The notes under the pieces are model-generated. The model made no database searches. It was not told the DNA's origin and was given only the letters and a program-made list of their open reading frames with translations. Positions 17,047 to 26,845 of a stretch of 64,000 nucleotides of DNA are shown here, piece after piece (the stretch's first letter is position 1; the number at the start of each line of letters is the position of its first letter). This DNA is from Altererythrobacter sp. (GTDB taxonomy: Bacteria; Pseudomonadota; Alphaproteobacteria; Sphingomonadales; Sphingomonadaceae): the NCBI GenBank assembly GCA_016793865.1, contig JAEULJ010000007.1:124001-188000 (forward strand). The letters run 5' to 3'. The position numbers and the translations under genes were made by a program.

Positions 17047-18204
17047 CTAGAGCGCCTCGCCCGCCGCGACGCCGCTCGCCCAGGCCCACTGGAAATTGTA
17101 GCTGCCGAGCCATCCGGTAACGTCCACGGCCTCGCCGATGGCATAGAGGCCGCAAACATGCCTGGCCGCCATCGTCCGAGAAGACAACTCGGCGGTGGAA
17201 ATGCCGCCCAGCGTAACCTCGGCCTTCGCGAACCCCTCGCTGCCGCTCGGCAGGAAAGACCAGTCCGCCAGCCGCCGCTCCGCATGGCGAAGCGCGGCGT
17301 CGGTCGTCCCGGCCAGTTCCCCTGCGATCCCGAGACGTTCGGCAAGCACATTGGCAAGGCGTTCGGGCAGACGCTGGCGCAGAAGCGCGCGCAGGGTGGA
17401 GCGGGGCTGGGCGCGCTTGGTTTCCACCAGCCAGTCATCCGAAGCATCGGGAAGGAAATCGATCGCGACCTCGGCTCCGGGCCGCCAATAGCTCGACGCC
17501 TGGAGGATCGCCGGGCCTGAAAGGCCCCTGTGTGTGAACAGAGCCGCTTCCCGGAAGGCCGCATTGCCCGCCCGCGCCGAAACCTCGGCGGAGACGCCGG
17601 ACAGTTCGCGGAACAGGGCATCCCCTCCGCCCAGGACCAGGGGAACGAGCGCCGGGCGGGGCTCGACCACCTTCAGCCCGAAGCGGCGGGCTATGTCATA
17701 GGCGAATCCGGTCGCGCCCATCTTCGGGATCGAGGGGCCACCGGTTGCGATCACCAGCGCCGCGGCGCTGTCATCGCCGACCCGAAACCGGTCGCCGGTG
17801 TGGCTCACGTCGCCTATTTCCACGCCGCACCGGATCTCGACCTGGCCCCTGGCGCATTCCGCCAGCAGCATGGCGACGATCTGCCGTGCCGACCCATCGC
17901 AGAAAAGCTGGCCGAGCGTTTTCTCGTACCAGGCGATGCCGTGGTCCTCCACGAGATCGAGGAAGTCGCGCGGGGTGTACCGGACGAGGGCCGATTTGGC
18001 GAAGTGCGGATTGGCCGAGATATAGTTCGCCGGACCCGCGCCGACGTTGGTGAAGTTGCACCGTCCGCCGCCGGAAATCAGGATCTTGCGCCCGACTTCC
18101 GATGCCCGTTCGAGAACCAGCACCCGTCTGCCTCGTTTCCCCGCTACGGCCGCGCACATGAGCCCGGCTGCACCGCCACCCAGGATGATCGCGTCATAGT
18201 CCAC
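17047..18204 (-). CDS. NAD(P)/FAD-dependent oxidoreductase, YhiN/BaiN (HI0933) family
   Basis: 385 residues. The N-terminal Rossmann motif IILGGGAAGLMCA binds FAD, followed by VGRKILISGGGRCNFTN, the signature of the HI0933/YhiN flavoproteins. VIATGGPSIPKMGATGFAY is the second dinucleotide-binding segment, and the C-terminus GEAVDVTGWLGSYNFQWAWASG closes the FAD site. The physiological reaction is unknown for most members. It is divergent from uvrC, with 71 bases between their starts, and its stop lies just after the remnant region. Confidence 0.93.
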   Translation of the reverse strand: MDYDAIILGGGAAGLMCAAVAGKRGRRVLVLERASEVGRKILISGGGRCNFTNVGAGPANYISANPHFAKSALVRYTPRDFLDLVEDHGIAWYEKTLGQLFCDGSARQIVAMLLAECARGQVEIRCGVEIGDVSHTGDRFRVGDDSAAALVIATGGPSIPKMGATGFAYDIARRFGLKVVEPRPALVPLVLGGGDALFRELSGVSAEVSARAGNAAFREAALFTHRGLSGPAILQASSYWRPGAEVAIDFLPDASDDWLVETKRAQPRSTLRALLRQRLPERLANVLAERLGIAGELAGTTDAALRHAERRLADWSFLPSGSEGFAKAEVTLGGISTAELSSRTMAARHVCGLYAIGEAVDVTGWLGSYNFQWAWASGVAAGEAL

Positions 18205-18275
18205 CCCGCGCGCTTAGGCGGACAAAGCTGCCTCGTCGCCTTCCCTTTTCGGTCCGCTGACCTTAGCTGCTGGAT

Positions 18276-20219
18276 ATGGCCCGAACGCCCGCCGGCAGAC
18301 CCAGCGATCCCCGCGGGAAGGAGCGCTTCAACGAGGAGCGCGCCGCCCACACCGTGGCCAGCGCGACGCCCGATCTCGACGCCGGGGTCGCCGCGATCCG
18401 CGATACGGTTCGCACGCTGAAACCCAAGCCGGGCGTCTATCGGATGCTCGATGCGCGCGGGGATGTCCTCTACGTGGGCAAGGCGCGCAGCCTGAAGGCG
18501 CGGGTCGCCAATTACGCGCAGGTGAAGCCGCTCTCCAACCGCCTCAGGCGAATGGTCAGCCAGACCCGCGCGCTGGAGATCGTGACCACCAATTCCGAGG
18601 CCGAGGCGCTGTTGCTGGAGGCGCAGCTCATCAAGCGTTTCCGCCCGCCGTTCAACGTGCTGCTGCGCGACGATAAGAGCTTTCCCTTCATCCTCCTGCG
18701 CGCCGATCACGAGTTTCCGCGCATCCAGAAGCATCGCGGGGCGAGGAAGGCCAAGGGCAATTACTACGGCCCGTTCGCCAGCGCTGGCAGCGTCAACACC
18801 ACCATCAACGCGCTCCAGAAGCTGTTCATGCTCAGGAGTTGCACCGACAGTTTCTTCGCCCGCCGGGATCGGCCCTGCCTGCTTTACCAGATCAAGCGCT
18901 GCTCGGCCCCCTGCGTGGGACGTATCGACGAGGCGGGCTATCGCGAGATGGTGGCCGAGGCGAAGGAATTCCTGTCCGGCAGGTCCGGCGCGGTCCAGGC
19001 CAGGATCGAGCGCCAGATGGCGCAGGCGGCGCGCGATCTCGACTTCGAAAGCGCCGCGATCCTGCGAGACCGGCTGAGGGCGGCGACTTTCATCCAGGGT
19101 TCGCAGGCGATCAACGCCAGCGGGGTCGGGGATGCGGATATCTTCGCGCTCGCGGCCAAGGCCGGGCAGGTGGGGGTGCAGGCATTCTTCATCCGCGGCG
19201 GGCAGAACTGGGGCCACCGGGCCTTCTTCCCGAGCCACACCGCCGATGTGGAGGAGGCGCAGATCCTGTCGGACGTGATGCTGCAGTTCTACGAGGAGGT
19301 GCCGCCGCCCCGCACGATCCTGGTGGACCGCTTGCTGCCCGAGAACGCGCTGGTCGAACAGGCGCTGTGCACGGTGACGGGCCACCGGGTGGAGATTTCG
19401 GTCCCCCAGCGTGGCACCCGCCGCAAGCTGATGAGCCAGGCGCAGCGCAATGCGGTGGAGGCGCTCGACCGTCGCCTCGCCGAGAGCGGCACCCAGGCGC
19501 GGGTGATGCAGGATATCGCCGACTTCCTCGAACTGCCCGAGGTGCCCCGGCGCATCGAAATCTACGACAACAGCCATATCCAGGGTGACAAGGCCTTGGG
19601 TGCGATGGTGGTCGCCGGGCCCGAGGGGTTCGAGAAGGGCCAGTATCGCAAGTTCAATATCCGGTCGGCGCAGACGAATGACGATTTCGCCATGATGCGC
19701 GAGGTGATGAGCCGCCGCTTTGCCCGCGCCATGCAGGACGATCCGGATCGCGAGAAGCAGGGTGTGTGGCCCGACCTGGTGCTGATCGACGGGGGCAAGG
19801 GCCAGATGTCTGCCGTGCGCGATACCCTCGAGGAACTGGGCATCGAGGACGTGCCCCTCATCGCCATCGCCAAAGGCCCGCATCACGGCCGCGAGGGGCG
19901 CGAGGTGTTCCACTTCCCCGACGGCCGCGAGAAGACGCTGGCGGTCAATTCACCCGCGCTGTTCCAGCTTCAGCGCTGGCGCGACGAGGTCCACCGCTAT
20001 GCCATCGGCGCGCACCGCGCCAAGCGCAGCCGCGCCATCAGCGCATCACCGCTGGACGAAATCCCCGGCATCGGACCGGCAAGGAAGCGTGCGCTGCTGC
20101 TGCATTTCGGCACCGCGGGCAAAGTCCGAGCCGCGAGCCTGGACGATCTCCAGCGCGCGCCCGGCGTCAGCGTGGCCGTCGCGCAGCAGATCTACGATTT
20201 CTATCACGCGGGGGGTTAG
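18276..20219 (+). CDS. uvrC: excinuclease ABC subunit C
   Basis: 647 residues, full length. UvrC makes both incisions in nucleotide excision repair. The GIY-YIG nuclease (GVYRMLDARGDVLYVGKARSLK) begins near residue 50, the Cys-rich region (RSCTDSFFARRDRPCLLYQIKRC) follows, then the UVR motif (about 230-265), the RNase H-like endonuclease domain (EIYDNSHIQGDKALGAMVV) and a tandem helix-hairpin-helix end (DEIPGIGPARKRALL). The N-terminal 45 residues before the nuclease are charged and variable. The stop overlaps that of the converging helicase gene by 4 bases. Confidence 0.97.
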   Translation: MARTPAGRPSDPRGKERFNEERAAHTVASATPDLDAGVAAIRDTVRTLKPKPGVYRMLDARGDVLYVGKARSLKARVANYAQVKPLSNRLRRMVSQTRALEIVTTNSEAEALLLEAQLIKRFRPPFNVLLRDDKSFPFILLRADHEFPRIQKHRGARKAKGNYYGPFASAGSVNTTINALQKLFMLRSCTDSFFARRDRPCLLYQIKRCSAPCVGRIDEAGYREMVAEAKEFLSGRSGAVQARIERQMAQAARDLDFESAAILRDRLRAATFIQGSQAINASGVGDADIFALAAKAGQVGVQAFFIRGGQNWGHRAFFPSHTADVEEAQILSDVMLQFYEEVPPPRTILVDRLLPENALVEQALCTVTGHRVEISVPQRGTRRKLMSQAQRNAVEALDRRLAESGTQARVMQDIADFLELPEVPRRIEIYDNSHIQGDKALGAMVVAGPEGFEKGQYRKFNIRSAQTNDDFAMMREVMSRRFARAMQDDPDREKQGVWPDLVLIDGGKGQMSAVRDTLEELGIEDVPLIAIAKGPHHGREGREVFHFPDGREKTLAVNSPALFQLQRWRDEVHRYAIGAHRAKRSRAISASPLDEIPGIGPARKRALLLHFGTAGKVRAASLDDLQRAPGVSVAVAQQIYDFYHAGG

Positions 20220-21991
20220 CCCCGGGGCTTGCCCTTCGGTTTGCCGGCAAACTTGCGCGGACCCTTGAAGGGCGGCTTGCCGCCAGGCTTGCCGGGCCCG
20301 CGGGGCCGGGGCTGGACCCGCTCGGAACGGTCCTGACGATCCTCGCGATGCTCGCGGCGATTGCTGCGCGCGGCCTCGCGCGGGCCTTCGGGGGCGGGTT
20401 CGATGAGGATGAAATCCTGCTCATCCTCGGTCCGGGCGGTACGGCGAAGGGCGTCGGCGAAGCGGTCGGCGATGGCGCGCGGGATCTGGAAATGCGCTTC
20501 GGTCTGGCCGACCTTGATCGCACCGATCTCGTTGCGCGTGATGTGCCCCCGACGGCAGATCAGCGGCAGCAGCCAGCGCGGTTCGGCGTTCTGCCGGCGG
20601 CCGACAGCGATGCGGAACCAGACCGTGTCCTCGAAGCCGGGGCGGTGGCGCTGCGCCTTCGCCGCCTCGCGGCCTTCCGGCGTCTGCGACATCAGTTCCT
20701 CGGGCTGAGGCATGGCGGAGCGGTGCCCGCGCACCAGCGCGGCGGCGATGTCCTCCGGGCTGAGTTTCTCCATTAGCTCGGCGGCGAGCGTCCGGTCCTC
20801 GTCCTCGAATTCCTGCGGCGCGATCAGGCGATCCATCAACCGCGCACGATCACGTTCGCGGATGGCATCGGGGCTGGGCGCTTCCATCCACTCCGCCTCG
20901 ATCCGCGCGCCGCCCAGCATGGATTCCACGCGGCGGCGGCGGTTGTAAGGCACGATCAGGGCGGCGATACCCTTCTTGCCGGCGCGCCCGGTGCGGCCGG
21001 AGCGATGCTGGAGCGTTTCGGCATCGCGCGGAATCTCGACATGGACCACCAGGCTGAGCGTCGGCAGATCGATGCCGCGCGCGGCGACATCGGTGGCGAC
21101 GCAGACCCGTGCCCGGCGGTCGCGCAGGGCCTGTAGCGCATGGTTGCGTTCGGACTGCGAATGCTCGCCCGACAATGCAACCACCGCGAAGCCGCGCTCC
21201 TGCAGGGTCGCGTGGAGATGCCGCACATTGTCGCGCGTGGCGCAGAACAGGATCGCGGTCTCCGCTTCGTGGAAGCGCAGGAGGTTGACCACGGCGTTCT
21301 CGATCTCCGAAGTCGAGACGACGATCGCCTGGTAGGCGATGTCGCCATGCCCGCGATCCTGCCCGGCAAGCGCGAGGCGCAGTGCGTCCTTCTGGTAGCG
21401 TTCCGCCAGCGTAACGATGGGGCGCGGCATGGTGGCCGAGAACAGCAGGGTGCGGCGGGTGTCGGGCGTGGCGTCGAGGATCGCCTCCAGATCGTCGCGA
21501 AAGCCCATGTCGAGCATCTCGTCGGCCTCGTCGAGAACCACGCCCAGCAGTGCCGAGAGATCGAGCGCGCCACGTTCCAGATGATCGCGCAGCCGCCCGG
21601 GGGTGCCGACAACTATCGCCGGCCCACCGCGCAGGTTGCGGCGCTCCTTGCTGGCATCCATCCCACCCACGCAGGTCGCGATGCGAAGGCCCACACGGGC
21701 ATAGAGCCACTGCAGCTCGCGGCTGACCTGCAAGGCCAGCTCGCGCGTCGGCGCCACGATCAGCGCCAGGGGGCGTTCGACCAGCGGGACGTTGCCCGTT
21801 TCCGCGAGCAGGGCGTCCGCGAGCGCGAGCCCGAAGGCGACGGTCTTGCCCGATCCTGTCTGCGCGGAGACGACGAGGTCGCGCCCCTGCGCTTCGGGCG
21901 CGATCACGGCGGCCTGGACCGGGGTGAGAGCGGTATAGCCGCGCTCGGCGAGCGGTTCGGCGAGGACCGGCGGCAGGAAGTCGAAGGACAT
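20216..21991 (-). CDS. DEAD-box RNA helicase with DbpA-type RNA-binding domain
   Basis: 591 residues. Helicase motifs appear in order: Q-motif region (LTPVQAAVIAP), motif I AQTGSGKT, Ia PTRELALQV, motif II DEADEMLDMGF, SAT as FSATMPRP, and motif VI HRSGRTGRAGKKG. A C-terminal DbpA/CsdA RNA-binding domain (RIAVGRRQNAEPRWLLPLI) is followed by a basic Arg/Lys/Pro tail. It probably acts in ribosome assembly or RNA turnover, especially in the cold. ATG at 21991 is taken; TTG at 22006 and GTG at 22000 are in frame just before it. Confidence 0.93.
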   Translation of the reverse strand: MSFDFLPPVLAEPLAERGYTALTPVQAAVIAPEAQGRDLVVSAQTGSGKTVAFGLALADALLAETGNVPLVERPLALIVAPTRELALQVSRELQWLYARVGLRIATCVGGMDASKERRNLRGGPAIVVGTPGRLRDHLERGALDLSALLGVVLDEADEMLDMGFRDDLEAILDATPDTRRTLLFSATMPRPIVTLAERYQKDALRLALAGQDRGHGDIAYQAIVVSTSEIENAVVNLLRFHEAETAILFCATRDNVRHLHATLQERGFAVVALSGEHSQSERNHALQALRDRRARVCVATDVAARGIDLPTLSLVVHVEIPRDAETLQHRSGRTGRAGKKGIAALIVPYNRRRRVESMLGGARIEAEWMEAPSPDAIRERDRARLMDRLIAPQEFEDEDRTLAAELMEKLSPEDIAAALVRGHRSAMPQPEELMSQTPEGREAAKAQRHRPGFEDTVWFRIAVGRRQNAEPRWLLPLICRRGHITRNEIGAIKVGQTEAHFQIPRAIADRFADALRRTARTEDEQDFILIEPAPEGPREAARSNRREHREDRQDRSERVQPRPRGPGKPGGKPPFKGPRKFAGKPKGKPRG

Positions 21992-22013
21992 GGGATTCAC
22001 AGACAAGGCTTGG

Positions 22014-22165
22014 CGGCGTGCTCGCCGCGGGAAACAAGGAAAATCTCGAAGTCTCTCGAGCGCGGCGCAGGCATGATGGTCAGGCGCGGCGACGGGGAGT
22101 GACCGCGCGCCCTTAGCAAGATTTCGAGCGTTTGGCTTGCCAAATCTTCCTGGGGCTGTTCCCGG
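22014..22165 (-). promoter_or_regulatory. structured leader before the helicase gene
   Basis: The gap between tesB and the helicase holds two self-complementary elements: TTTGGCAAGCCAAA nested in an AAGATTT/AAATCTT pair (about 22113-22146), and GCGGCG/CGCCGC next to the start (about 22015-22030). Neither has a U tract, so these are not clear terminators. Long structured leaders are known for cold-shock helicases; that reading is inference. Confidence 0.3.
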
Positions 22166-23086
22166 CTAAGGCTGAGCTGCGCGAGGGCGTTGGCGGATCA
22201 TCCCCTCCTGCGCCACGCTGGCCACCAGATTACCGGCGCGGTCGAAGATATGGCCGCGATTGAAACCGCGCCCGGCGCCGCTCCACGGGCTCTCGGTGAC
22301 GTAGAGCAGCCAGTCGTCGGCCCGGGCATCGCCGTGGAACCAGAGCGCGTGATCGAGGCTGGCCGCGTTCAGCTCGCCGTGCACCATGCTGAGGCCGTGC
22401 GGGAGGGCGGAGGTGCCGAGCAGGGTGTAGTCGCTGGCATAGGCGATCGCGGCGCGGTGGAGCGCGGGATCGTCGGGCAAGGGCGCAATGGTGCGTAGCC
22501 ATGTCTGCGAGAAGGGTGCGCGCGGCTCGGTGTTCATCCAGTGGAGCTTGCCCACGGTGCGCGTCTCCAGCGGGCGGGGGCGCAGGGCCAGCGCACGCTG
22601 GGCTTCGGTCATCCGGTCCCACGAGCGCGCCACCATTTCGCGGCGCAGCTCGCTGTCCGGAACCAGATCCTCGGGCGGCGGGACATCGGGCATTTCGGGC
22701 TGCTGGTGGGCGAGGCCCTGCTCCGGGCGCTGAAAGCTGGCCGTGAGGGTGAGAATGGTTTCCCCGTCCTGCCGCGCCGTCACGCGGCGGTTGGCGAAGC
22801 TGCGGCCATCGAGATCGCGGGAAACCTCGAACTGGGTGTCGATCCCCTCGGTGCCGCCGCGCAGGAAATAGGCGTGCAGGGAATGCGCGATCATGCCCCC
22901 GCGATCATCGGATGGAGCGGTTGCCTGCGCCGCCTGCAGCGCCTGCGCGACGACCTGGCCGCCGAACACGCGCCCCACGCCGCCCGTCTGCGGAATGCCG
23001 GCGTAGGCGTCGGTTCCGGCGGGCCTCACCGTGAGCAGATCCACGAAACCGGCGATCGTGGCCGCGGGGGAGGGGGTGTCGCTCAT
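22166..23086 (-). CDS. tesB: acyl-CoA thioesterase II
   Basis: 306 residues, a double-hotdog thioesterase that releases fatty acids from acyl-CoA. The first domain has GRVFGGQVVAQALQAA and HSLHAYFLRGG; the second has AIAYASDYTLLGTSALPHG (catalytic Asp region) and SLDHALWFHGDARADDWLLY, followed by GAGRGFNRGHIFDRAGNLVA. All family blocks are present. It lies downstream of the hppA terminator on the same strand and so has its own promoter or a weak readthrough. Confidence 0.95.
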   Translation of the reverse strand: MSDTPSPAATIAGFVDLLTVRPAGTDAYAGIPQTGGVGRVFGGQVVAQALQAAQATAPSDDRGGMIAHSLHAYFLRGGTEGIDTQFEVSRDLDGRSFANRRVTARQDGETILTLTASFQRPEQGLAHQQPEMPDVPPPEDLVPDSELRREMVARSWDRMTEAQRALALRPRPLETRTVGKLHWMNTEPRAPFSQTWLRTIAPLPDDPALHRAAIAYASDYTLLGTSALPHGLSMVHGELNAASLDHALWFHGDARADDWLLYVTESPWSGAGRGFNRGHIFDRAGNLVASVAQEGMIRQRPRAAQP

Positions 23087-23116
23087 CGGCGGGGCGCTAG
23101 TGGCTCTCCGGGCAAA

Positions 23117-23149
23117 GGAAAAGCCCCGCCCGGCGCGCCGGACGGGGCT
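23117..23149 (-). terminator. rho-independent terminator after hppA
   Basis: A GC-rich stem, 23122-23133 with 23138-23149 (11 of 12 pairs; AGCCCCG and CGGGGCT at its base), is followed on the minus strand by TTTTCCTTT. It lies 23 bases past the hppA stop. Confidence 0.75.
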
Positions 23150-23171
23150 GTGTTGCTCGAAAGTGCCGGGA

Positions 23172-25340
23172 TCAGACCGGGCCGTGCGCCAGCGCCGCCA
23201 GCAGCAGCAGGGCGACGATGTTGGTGATCTTGATCATCGGGTTCACGGCCGGGCCGGCGGTGTCCTTGTAGGGATCGCCCACCGTGTCGCCGGTCACCGC
23301 GGCCTTGTGCGCCTCGCTGCCCTTGCCGCCGTGGTTGCCGTCCTCGATGTATTTCTTGGCGTTGTCCCAGGCGCCTCCGCCGGCGGTCATGCTGAGCGCG
23401 ACGAACAGCCCGCCCACGATCACTCCGAGCAGAAGCGCGCCCAGCGCCGCGAAGCCGTTCTGCTGGCCCGCGATCAGCGTGATCGTGAAATAGACCACGA
23501 TCGGCGCGAGCACCGGAAGGAGGCTGGGGACGATCATCTCCTTGATCGCCGCCTTGGTGACCAGATCGACGGTGCGGGCATAGTTCGGCCGGCTGGTGCC
23601 CGCCATGATGCCGGGATCGTTCTTGAACTGCTCGCGCACGTCCACGACCACGTCGCCCGCGGCGCGGCCGACCGCGGTCATCCCCATCGCCCCGAACAGA
23701 TAGGGCAGCAGCGCGCCGAGCAGGAGCCCGACGATCACATAGGGATTCTCGAGGCTGAAATCGACGTCCACATTGGGGAAGTATTCGCCAAGGTCCGTGG
23801 TGTAGGCGGCGAACAGCACCAGCGCGGCAAGGCCCGCCGAACCGATGGCGTAGCCCTTGGTCACGGCCTTGGTGGTGTTGCCGACCGCGTCGAGCAGGTC
23901 GGTCTTCTCACGCACGCTGTCGTCCAGGCCCGCCATCTCGGCGATGCCGCCGGCGTTGTCGGTGACGGGACCGTATGCGTCGAGCGCCACCACCATGCCG
24001 GCCAGCGCCAGCATCGCGGTCGCCGCATAGGCGATGCCGATGAGACCGGCGAGCTGGTAGGCGACCACGATGCCGGCAACGATCACCAGCGTCGGCAGCG
24101 CCGTCGCCTCGAGGCTGATCGCGAGGCCCTGGATGACATTGGTGCCGTGCCCGGTCTCCGACGCCTTGGCGATGGAGCGGACCGGGCGATAGTTGGTGCC
24201 GGTGTAGTATTCGGTGATCCAGATGATGAGCCCGGTGATGACGAGGCCCAGCAGCGAGCACCAGAACAGGTCCATGCCGCTGAAGGAGACGACCTGTTCG
24301 GCCAGCCCCTCCGCCGCGAACGGCTCGCCCGGGGCGACGCCTGTGAGATTGCGGCCGATTTCCGTGCCTATTCCGATGGTCGCGTCGATGGCGAGCCAGA
24401 TCAGCGGGATCGAGGTGATCGCGGTGACGAGGAAGCCCTTGTACATCGCGCCCATGACATTGGTCGCGCCCTTGCCGCTGGAGCCGAGGCGGACGAAATA
24501 GGTGCCCAGGATGCTGGTGAGGATGCAGGCCCCGCCGATCAGCAGCGGCAGGCTCATCAACGCGAGCAATTGGTCTGCCGCCAGCGATTTGAGCAGCAGC
24601 GCGGTCAACACCATGGTCGCGCCCACGGTCACGACATAGGTTTCGAACAGGTCCGCGGCCATGCCGGCGCAGTCGCCGACGTTATCGCCCACATTGTCGG
24701 CGATAACGGCCGGGTTGCGCGGGTCGTCTTCCGGAATGCCGGCCTCGACCTTGCCGACAAGGTCGGCGCCCACGTCCGCTGCCTTGGTGAAGATGCCGCC
24801 GCCCAGGCGCGCGAAGATCGAGATCAGCGAAGCGCCGAAGGCCAGCGCCACCAGCGCGTCGATCACGCCCCGGCTGTTCGCGGGCAGGCCCATCGGCCCG
24901 ACCAGCACGTAGAAGAACACCGCGATGGCCAGCAGCGCGAGGCCCGCCACCAGCATGCCGGTGATGGCGCCGGCGCGGAAGGCGAGGGTAAGGCCGGCCT
25001 GCAAGCCCGTCTGCGCCGCCGCGGCGGTGCGGACGTTGGAGCGGACCGAGATATTCATTCCGATGAACCCGGCGACCCCCGAGAGGATCGCGCCGAGCAG
25101 GAAGCCGATGGCCGAGATGTGGCCAAGGAACGCGAACACCAGAATGGCCACTACCACGCCCACCACCGAGATGGCGGTATACTGGCGCTTGAGATAGGCC
25201 TGCGCGCCTTCCTGGATCGCCCCCGCGATCTCCTGCATCCGGGCATTGCCCGCAGCGCTGCTCAGCACCTGGCGGCTGGTGACGAAGCCGTAGAGCACGG
25301 CCGCCAGCCCAAGCGCGATCGAAATCAGAATGAAGTTCAC
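23172..25340 (-). CDS. hppA: K+-independent H+-translocating membrane pyrophosphatase
   Basis: 722 residues with about 16 membrane helices. The enzyme couples pyrophosphate hydrolysis to proton pumping. Catalytic loops include [20 protein letters not shown] and [12 protein letters not shown], and the C-terminal site [18 protein letters not shown]. The segment [14 protein letters not shown] has lysine after GNTT, which in the known family marks the K+-independent, proton-pumping subgroup (alanine in K+-dependent ones). The start is GTG after GGGGAGGGG. It follows thiL after a 138-base gap. Confidence 0.95.
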   Translation of the reverse strand: MNFILISIALGLAAVLYGFVTSRQVLSSAAGNARMQEIAGAIQEGAQAYLKRQYTAISVVGVVVAILVFAFLGHISAIGFLLGAILSGVAGFIGMNISVRSNVRTAAAAQTGLQAGLTLAFRAGAITGMLVAGLALLAIAVFFYVLVGPMGLPANSRGVIDALVALAFGASLISIFARLGGGIFTKAADVGADLVGKVEAGIPEDDPRNPAVIADNVGDNVGDCAGMAADLFETYVVTVGATMVLTALLLKSLAADQLLALMSLPLLIGGACILTSILGTYFVRLGSSGKGATNVMGAMYKGFLVTAITSIPLIWLAIDATIGIGTEIGRNLTGVAPGEPFAAEGLAEQVVSFSGMDLFWCSLLGLVITGLIIWITEYYTGTNYRPVRSIAKASETGHGTNVIQGLAISLEATALPTLVIVAGIVVAYQLAGLIGIAYAATAMLALAGMVVALDAYGPVTDNAGGIAEMAGLDDSVREKTDLLDAVGNTTKAVTKGYAIGSAGLAALVLFAAYTTDLGEYFPNVDVDFSLENPYVIVGLLLGALLPYLFGAMGMTAVGRAAGDVVVDVREQFKNDPGIMAGTSRPNYARTVDLVTKAAIKEMIVPSLLPVLAPIVVYFTITLIAGQQNGFAALGALLLGVIVGGLFVALSMTAGGGAWDNAKKYIEDGNHGGKGSEAHKAAVTGDTVGDPYKDTAGPAVNPMIKITNIVALLLLAALAHGPV

Positions 25341-25478
25341 GAGATTGTCCCCTCCCCGTTGATCCCTTGTAGCCGCGGCGCCAATGGCCGCGGCACATGG
25401 CGCGAGGGTATAGAGGGCGTCTTGGCACTGGCAAGGGCCGAAATCCCGTGGATTCCTGCCCCGCTCGGGGAAAACCGT

Positions 25479-26348
25479 TCACCCGTGCCGGTAGCCGAGC
25501 CGCAGGCCGGGGGCGGGCGGTGCGCCATCCAGCAGCAGGGGATGCTCGCCAGCGCTCTCGACCTTGCCGACCCGCATGGCGGCGACGGGTGGAACGAGGG
25601 CCGGATCGCCTGTGAACAGGAGCGCGTAGTCATCGCCCCAGGTCAGGCAGTCGATCATCCGCGCGGGATCGGCGACCGTCATGCTGGCGGTGTCGAGGCT
25701 CAGGGTGACGCCGCTGGCGGCGGCGATGCGCGCGGCATCGAGCAACAGTCCGTCCGATACGTCCATCATCGAGGTGACGTGCGGCGCGAGGGCCCTTCCT
25801 TCCGCCAGCAGCGGGACAGGCCGGCGAAAGGCGCTGCTGTCCGCACCGCTGCCGTCGCGCAGCGCCTCGAAGCCGAGCATCGCGGCGCCCAGCGTGCCGG
25901 CCACCCATACCCAATCGCCGGGCCGCGCTCCCGCCCGCGAGGGCACCGGCTGATGGGTGGCGCGGCCGATGGCGGTGCAGCCGAGCGTGCGCGCGCCATC
26001 CCCCGCGACCGTATCGCCGCCCAGCAGCGGCACGCGGTATTCTTCCAGCACCTCGTGCAGCCCTTCGAGGAAGCGCGCGTCGCCATCGCCCAGCGTGTGC
26101 CCGATCAGCACCCCCAGCGGCTCCGCGCCCTTGGCCGCGAGGTCGGAAAGGTTCACCGCCACCAGCTTCCAGGCGACATCGGCCATGTCCTGGCCGGGCA
26201 ACCAGTGCCGCCCCTCGACCATCGCATCATGGGTGAGGACCAGCGTCTCGCCGCCGAGTTCGAGCACGGCCGCATCGTCGGCCAAGCCGCGCGCCGCCGG
26301 ATCGGTGGCGAGCGATCGCAGCGCGGCGATGAAATCCAGCTCGTTCAC
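25479..26348 (-). CDS. thiL: thiamine-monophosphate kinase
   Basis: 289 residues. ThiL makes thiamine pyrophosphate from the monophosphate, the last step of thiamine synthesis. The AIR-synthase-type fold is seen in DDAAVLELGGETLVLTHDAMVEGRHW, VNLSDLAAKGAEPLG, LLGGDTVAG and MDVSDGLLLDAARIA, which supply the metal-binding aspartates. The start is GTG. It stands after nusB, an order common in alphaproteobacteria. No thi-box riboswitch is visible. Confidence 0.95.
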   Translation of the reverse strand: MNELDFIAALRSLATDPAARGLADDAAVLELGGETLVLTHDAMVEGRHWLPGQDMADVAWKLVAVNLSDLAAKGAEPLGVLIGHTLGDGDARFLEGLHEVLEEYRVPLLGGDTVAGDGARTLGCTAIGRATHQPVPSRAGARPGDWVWVAGTLGAAMLGFEALRDGSGADSSAFRRPVPLLAEGRALAPHVTSMMDVSDGLLLDAARIAAASGVTLSLDTASMTVADPARMIDCLTWGDDYALLFTGDPALVPPVAAMRVGKVESAGEHPLLLDGAPPAPGLRLGYRHG

Positions 26349-26392
26349 CGGCTGCCTGTGCCGCCGCTATCGCGCGGAGTCGAGCGTCGCGG

Positions 26393-26845
26393 TCAGCGCC
26401 GCACGTCCTTCGCCACGGCGTCCAGCACGCCGTTGACGAACTTGGCCTCGCGGTCGTCGAAGAAGGCCTTGGCGACATCGACATATTCGCTGATCGCGGT
26501 GGCGCGGCTCACGTCGGCGCGGGCGAGCAGCTCATACGTCCCGGCCCGCAATATCTGGAGCATGGTGCGGTCCAGCCGGGCCAGCGTCCACCCCTGGGCC
26601 AGTTTCTCAGACAGCAGCAGGTCGATCTCGTCGCGGCGGGCATCCACGCCCTTCACGATATCGTCGAAGAAGGCCGTCTCCGCATCGGCGAACTGCACTT
26701 CCTCGATCTCCGCGCCCAGGCGGTGCTGGTGAAATTCGTCCAGCAGGCGGTTGAGCGGCGTGCCCTCCATCTGCTGCTGGTAAAGCGCCTGCACCGCGGC
26801 GAGGCGGGCGGCTGATCGGGCCTGGCTGCGGGGATTTGTGCTCAT
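26393..26845 (-). CDS. nusB: transcription antitermination factor NusB
   Basis: 150 residues, an all-helical protein that binds boxA RNA with NusE in rRNA antitermination. RSAARLAAVQALYQQQ at the N-terminus, ILRAGTYELL and the C-terminal AISEYVDVAKAFFDDREAKFVNGVLD are family signatures. The ATG overlaps the hisD stop by 4 bases, so nusB is translationally coupled to hisD. Confidence 0.95.
   Translation of the reverse strand: MSTNPRSQARSAARLAAVQALYQQQMEGTPLNRLLDEFHQHRLGAEIEEVQFADAETAFFDDIVKGVDARRDEIDLLLSEKLAQGWTLARLDRTMLQILRAGTYELLARADVSRATAISEYVDVAKAFFDDREAKFVNGVLDAVAKDVRR

Noticed and set aside
16820..17050. Small coding region in the gap before the YhiN-type gene
   Set aside because: The open frame only repeats an antisense frame of the WS/DGAT gene and comes from the duplicated fragment.
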